Below the pieces are notes generated by a model. The model ran no database searches and was not told the DNA's origin. It saw only the letters and a program-made list of their open reading frames with translations. This document shows positions 61,966 through 64,000 of a stretch of 64,000 nucleotides of DNA, in pieces. Position 1 is the stretch's first letter, and the number at the start of each line of letters is the position of its first letter. Source of the DNA: Methanothrix harundinacea 6Ac (GTDB lineage: Archaea; Halobacteriota; Methanosarcinia; Methanotrichales; Methanotrichaceae); NCBI RefSeq assembly GCF_000235565.1, contig NC_017527.1, positions 806,001-870,000 on the forward strand. The letters are read 5' to 3'. The position numbers and the translations under genes were made by a program.

Positions 61966-63147
61966 ATGAATCGTTTGAGATGTTGTATTCTTGTAGTCGC
62001 ATGCGTCGCGCTCATTTTAGGAGCAGGATGTGCGGACGGGTATAGAACCATAGTCGACAGCAGAGGGGTCGCCGTCCAGGTGCCGCTGGAGATCGAGCGC
62101 GTGGTCACCATCAGCGATGGTCTGGTGGAAGGGGTAATGACCAGCTTGGGCGTAGAGGAGAAATTGGTGGGTTTGGGAACCGATTGTCTTCCCAAGCTGT
62201 GGGAGTGGGAATATCCCACAGTGTATGGGAAAAATTACACATTGGAGGGGATGAACACCGTAAATTATCTGAATCCGTGGATTCGCGATCTTCCATTGGT
62301 CGCCTCATACGGCATGCCGCCTAACTACGAAATGCTGGTCAGCCTGGATCCGGACTTGGTCATCATCAGGGGTGGAGACTGTACCTTTTGGACGGACGAA
62401 GATGGCATGCAACAGGCCATCAATACGATAGATTCCCTTGGTATCCCTCTCATCGTAACGTATGGACCAAACACCTACGATGAACCGAACATGTCAATTA
62501 TCTCCGAAGAGATTCGAATCATTGGTCAGATATTCGGCATAGAGGAGGAGGCTATCGAGCTTGCAGATTACCTGGAGAGAGAAGTAGAATTCGTGAGAGA
62601 GCGGACGGAGGACATACCAGATGACGAAAAACCGCGCGTTTTATTATTCGGCCTATCGCCGCGATCCAGAGATGGTGGGGGAGCTGGAGATATTGAAGGC
62701 ATCGACACCATTGAATCGTTCTTCTTAGAGGAGATAGTCAACGCCAAAAACGCCTTTCAGGAGCCGGCCCATTTCAGGTTGGTTAGTGCCGAGCACGTCT
62801 TGGCACTGGATCCTGATGTGATCGTTCTGCCAACAGATTGGGGATATCACCCCCCACGAGAGCTTTACGAAGCGCCTTACTATCAGAACCTGCAGGAGCT
62901 GACAGCAGTCAAGAATAGACGAGTAATTGCTCTTCCATGGTTGCCCTGCAACTGTGACAAGCGTCTTGAGTATCCGATAGAGGTGATGGTGATGGCCAAG
63001 GCTGCCTATCCTGAGCGCTTCGAGGATGTCAATCTTGCAGAATGGCTGCTGGAATTCTACATGAACGTTTACGATGTCGATCGGGAGACTGCAGAAGGGT
63101 TGCGCACAGCCCAGCTGATGGACTGGACTCTCGGAGACGGCAGCTGA
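61966..63147 (+). CDS. FepB/BtuF-like solute-binding lipoprotein 3
   Basis: A 393-residue third binding protein. The N-terminus CILVVACVALILGAGCADG contains a lipobox-like LGAGC, so it is probably a lipoprotein. TIVDSRGVAVQVPLEIERVV, VSLDPDLVIIRGGDCTFWTD and LDPDVIVLPTDWGYHPPREL match the family, and it is closer to protein 1 (shared YHPPRE(M/L)YEA and YPERFEDV/I) than to protein 2. It also has aromatic insertions near the ligand cleft (KLWEWEYPTVYGKNYTLEGM, LNPWIRDLPLV). It lies 254 bases after the ATPase gene, so it may have its own promoter. Confidence 0.88.
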   Translation: MNRLRCCILVVACVALILGAGCADGYRTIVDSRGVAVQVPLEIERVVTISDGLVEGVMTSLGVEEKLVGLGTDCLPKLWEWEYPTVYGKNYTLEGMNTVNYLNPWIRDLPLVASYGMPPNYEMLVSLDPDLVIIRGGDCTFWTDEDGMQQAINTIDSLGIPLIVTYGPNTYDEPNMSIISEEIRIIGQIFGIEEEAIELADYLEREVEFVRERTEDIPDDEKPRVLLFGLSPRSRDGGGAGDIEGIDTIESFFLEEIVNAKNAFQEPAHFRLVSAEHVLALDPDVIVLPTDWGYHPPRELYEAPYYQNLQELTAVKNRRVIALPWLPCNCDKRLEYPIEVMVMAKAAYPERFEDVNLAEWLLEFYMNVYDVDRETAEGLRTAQLMDWTLGDGS

Positions 63148-63287
63148 TTCAACCCATCTATTTTTTTCAACGATGGAGATGAGAATTTGGAGTCTTTGAG
63201 ATCGAGAGGCTGGGTAGTCGTGATATCACGCCAGTATTTAGCCTTCAACGCGGGATACACCGCGTCAGTTGGGGTGGAGGGAATCCG

Positions 63288-64000
63288 ATGGCGACATATC
63301 CGATAGAATGGTCAGAGGTCTGGATTGACCAGATGAAACGGCACAACGAGATGAACGGCGGCATGGACTGTGCAGCTTACTGGGACAGCGAGGAGGAGGC
63401 CAGAAATTACTGGAGGATGATAGAGCGTGACGGCGGAGAGTATGTAAAGGTCCTGCTAGACAAAATCACAATCAAATCCACATATAGAGTTCTGGATATA
63501 GGTGCAGGGCCCGGAACCCTGGCGATCCCCTTCTCCAAGGTGACCGCCCATGTAACCGCCGTCGAGCCCAGCGCCTCCATGGCCAGGGTGCTCCAGGAGA
63601 ACCTCGAAGAGCGCAGGATCGGAAACGTCGACTGCATTCAGAAGAGATGGGAAGAGGTGGATGTCGAGAGGGATCTAAAACCTCCTTACGACCTAGTCGT
63701 CGCTTCTTTCTCCCTGGGGATGACCGATATCAAAGCGGCTGTCCAGAAGATGACCAAGGTTTCGTCAGGGTTTGTGTACCTGGCCTGGTTTGCAGGTGAT
63801 ACCTCCTGGGACGTTCAAGCCCGGGAAGTGTCTGCCCTTCTATTCGGTGATGTTGAATACCATCCGATGCCGAAGTCGGACGTGCTATTCAACGTCCTCT
63901 ACCAGATGGGCGTCTACCCCAACATTCGGGTCTTTCCTCTCAAGATGTGTCATCGTTTTCCCTCCCTGGACGACGCTTTGAATTATTTTGGCGGCCAGTA
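63288..64000 (+). CDS. class I SAM-dependent methyltransferase, cut by right edge
   Basis: An open frame from ATG 63288 (GGAGG eight bases upstream) to the window end; about 237 residues are present. VLDIGAGPGTLAIPFSKVTA is SAM motif I (about 65-84), VTAVEPSASMARVLQENLEE motif II, and PPYDLVVASFSLGMTD motif IV. The N-terminus (TYPIEWSEVWIDQMKRHNEM, DCAAYWD) is distinctive. It follows binding protein 3 by 140 bases. A second methyltransferase in the same island as the one at 53856 suggests modification of the transported ligand or a link to its use. The stop codon is outside. Confidence 0.88.
   Translation, partial: MATYPIEWSEVWIDQMKRHNEMNGGMDCAAYWDSEEEARNYWRMIERDGGEYVKVLLDKITIKSTYRVLDIGAGPGTLAIPFSKVTAHVTAVEPSASMARVLQENLEERRIGNVDCIQKRWEEVDVERDLKPPYDLVVASFSLGMTDIKAAVQKMTKVSSGFVYLAWFAGDTSWDVQAREVSALLFGDVEYHPMPKSDVLFNVLYQMGVYPNIRVFPLKMCHRFPSLDDALNYFGGQ

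Overview
The window looks like a piece of a high-GC acetate-using methanogen chromosome, most likely Methanothrix (Methanosaeta), perhaps close to M. harundinacea; the species is an inference. The reasons are three AMP-forming acetyl-CoA synthetases in a row (the Methanothrix way of activating acetate), CO dehydrogenase/acetyl-CoA synthase genes cdhA, cdhB and cdhC, the membrane heterodisulfide reductase HdrDE, and cofactor genes for F420 (cofH), methanofuran (mfnA) and corrinoids (cobT). TATA boxes with short leaders, oligo-T terminators and frequent TTG/GTG starts fit an archaeon.

Layout. 1-6.4 kb: three acs genes on the minus strand, the first cut by the left edge, at least two with similar promoters and long leaders. 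6.7-11.8 kb: minus-strand tRNA methylthiotransferase, AI-2E-type permease, cobT and moeA. 12-19.7 kb: mostly plus-strand ppsA, mfnA, m5C RNA methyltransferase, a PUA-type protein, cofH and an orphan PstS-like protein, with two small TRAM genes opposed. 19.8-32 kb: accessory zone of secreted proteins, an ArsR-type regulator with a Cys/His-rich small protein and ABC exporter, pseudogenes, an unusual binding-protein/cytidine-deaminase-like fusion, an Sm/Hfq-like gene and small regulators. 32.1-34.7 kb: an AT-rich island with a secreted protein and a membrane pentapeptide-repeat protein, next to a truncated DUF763 gene. 35-41 kb: unknown protein, PPC-repeat secreted protein, Gate-domain membrane protein and the archaeal early shikimate pair (aroB', aroD). 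41.4-49.2 kb: energy core, cdhA-cdhB-cdhC, a separate small gene resembling the missing C-terminal tail of CdhC, then hdrE-hdrD. 49.3-52.6 kb: iron-sulfur flavoprotein, two Tyr-rich secreted paralogues, a GlsB-type membrane protein and a gene remnant. 52.7-64 kb: a plus-strand island beginning with a PadR-FmdE-zinc-ribbon fusion, followed by a methyltransferase, a TrmO-like protein, a family-5 binding protein, three FepB/BtuF-like binding proteins around one FecCD permease and ATPase, and a second methyltransferase cut by the right edge.

How it works together. Acetate is activated by Acs, acetyl-CoA is split by CODH/ACS, and HdrDE regenerates the thiol cofactors from the heterodisulfide with methanophenazine. 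These enzymes need nickel, iron and corrinoid, which makes the right-hand transport island a plausible metal or metal-chelate uptake system under its own fused sensor-regulator. The most novel items are (1) the secreted binding-protein/zinc-less cytidine-deaminase fusion at 26414-27568, (2) the PadR-FmdE regulator and its island, and (3) the CdhC tail encoded in trans at 46347-46541. No tRNA, rRNA, CRISPR array or intact insertion sequence was recognised by eye.
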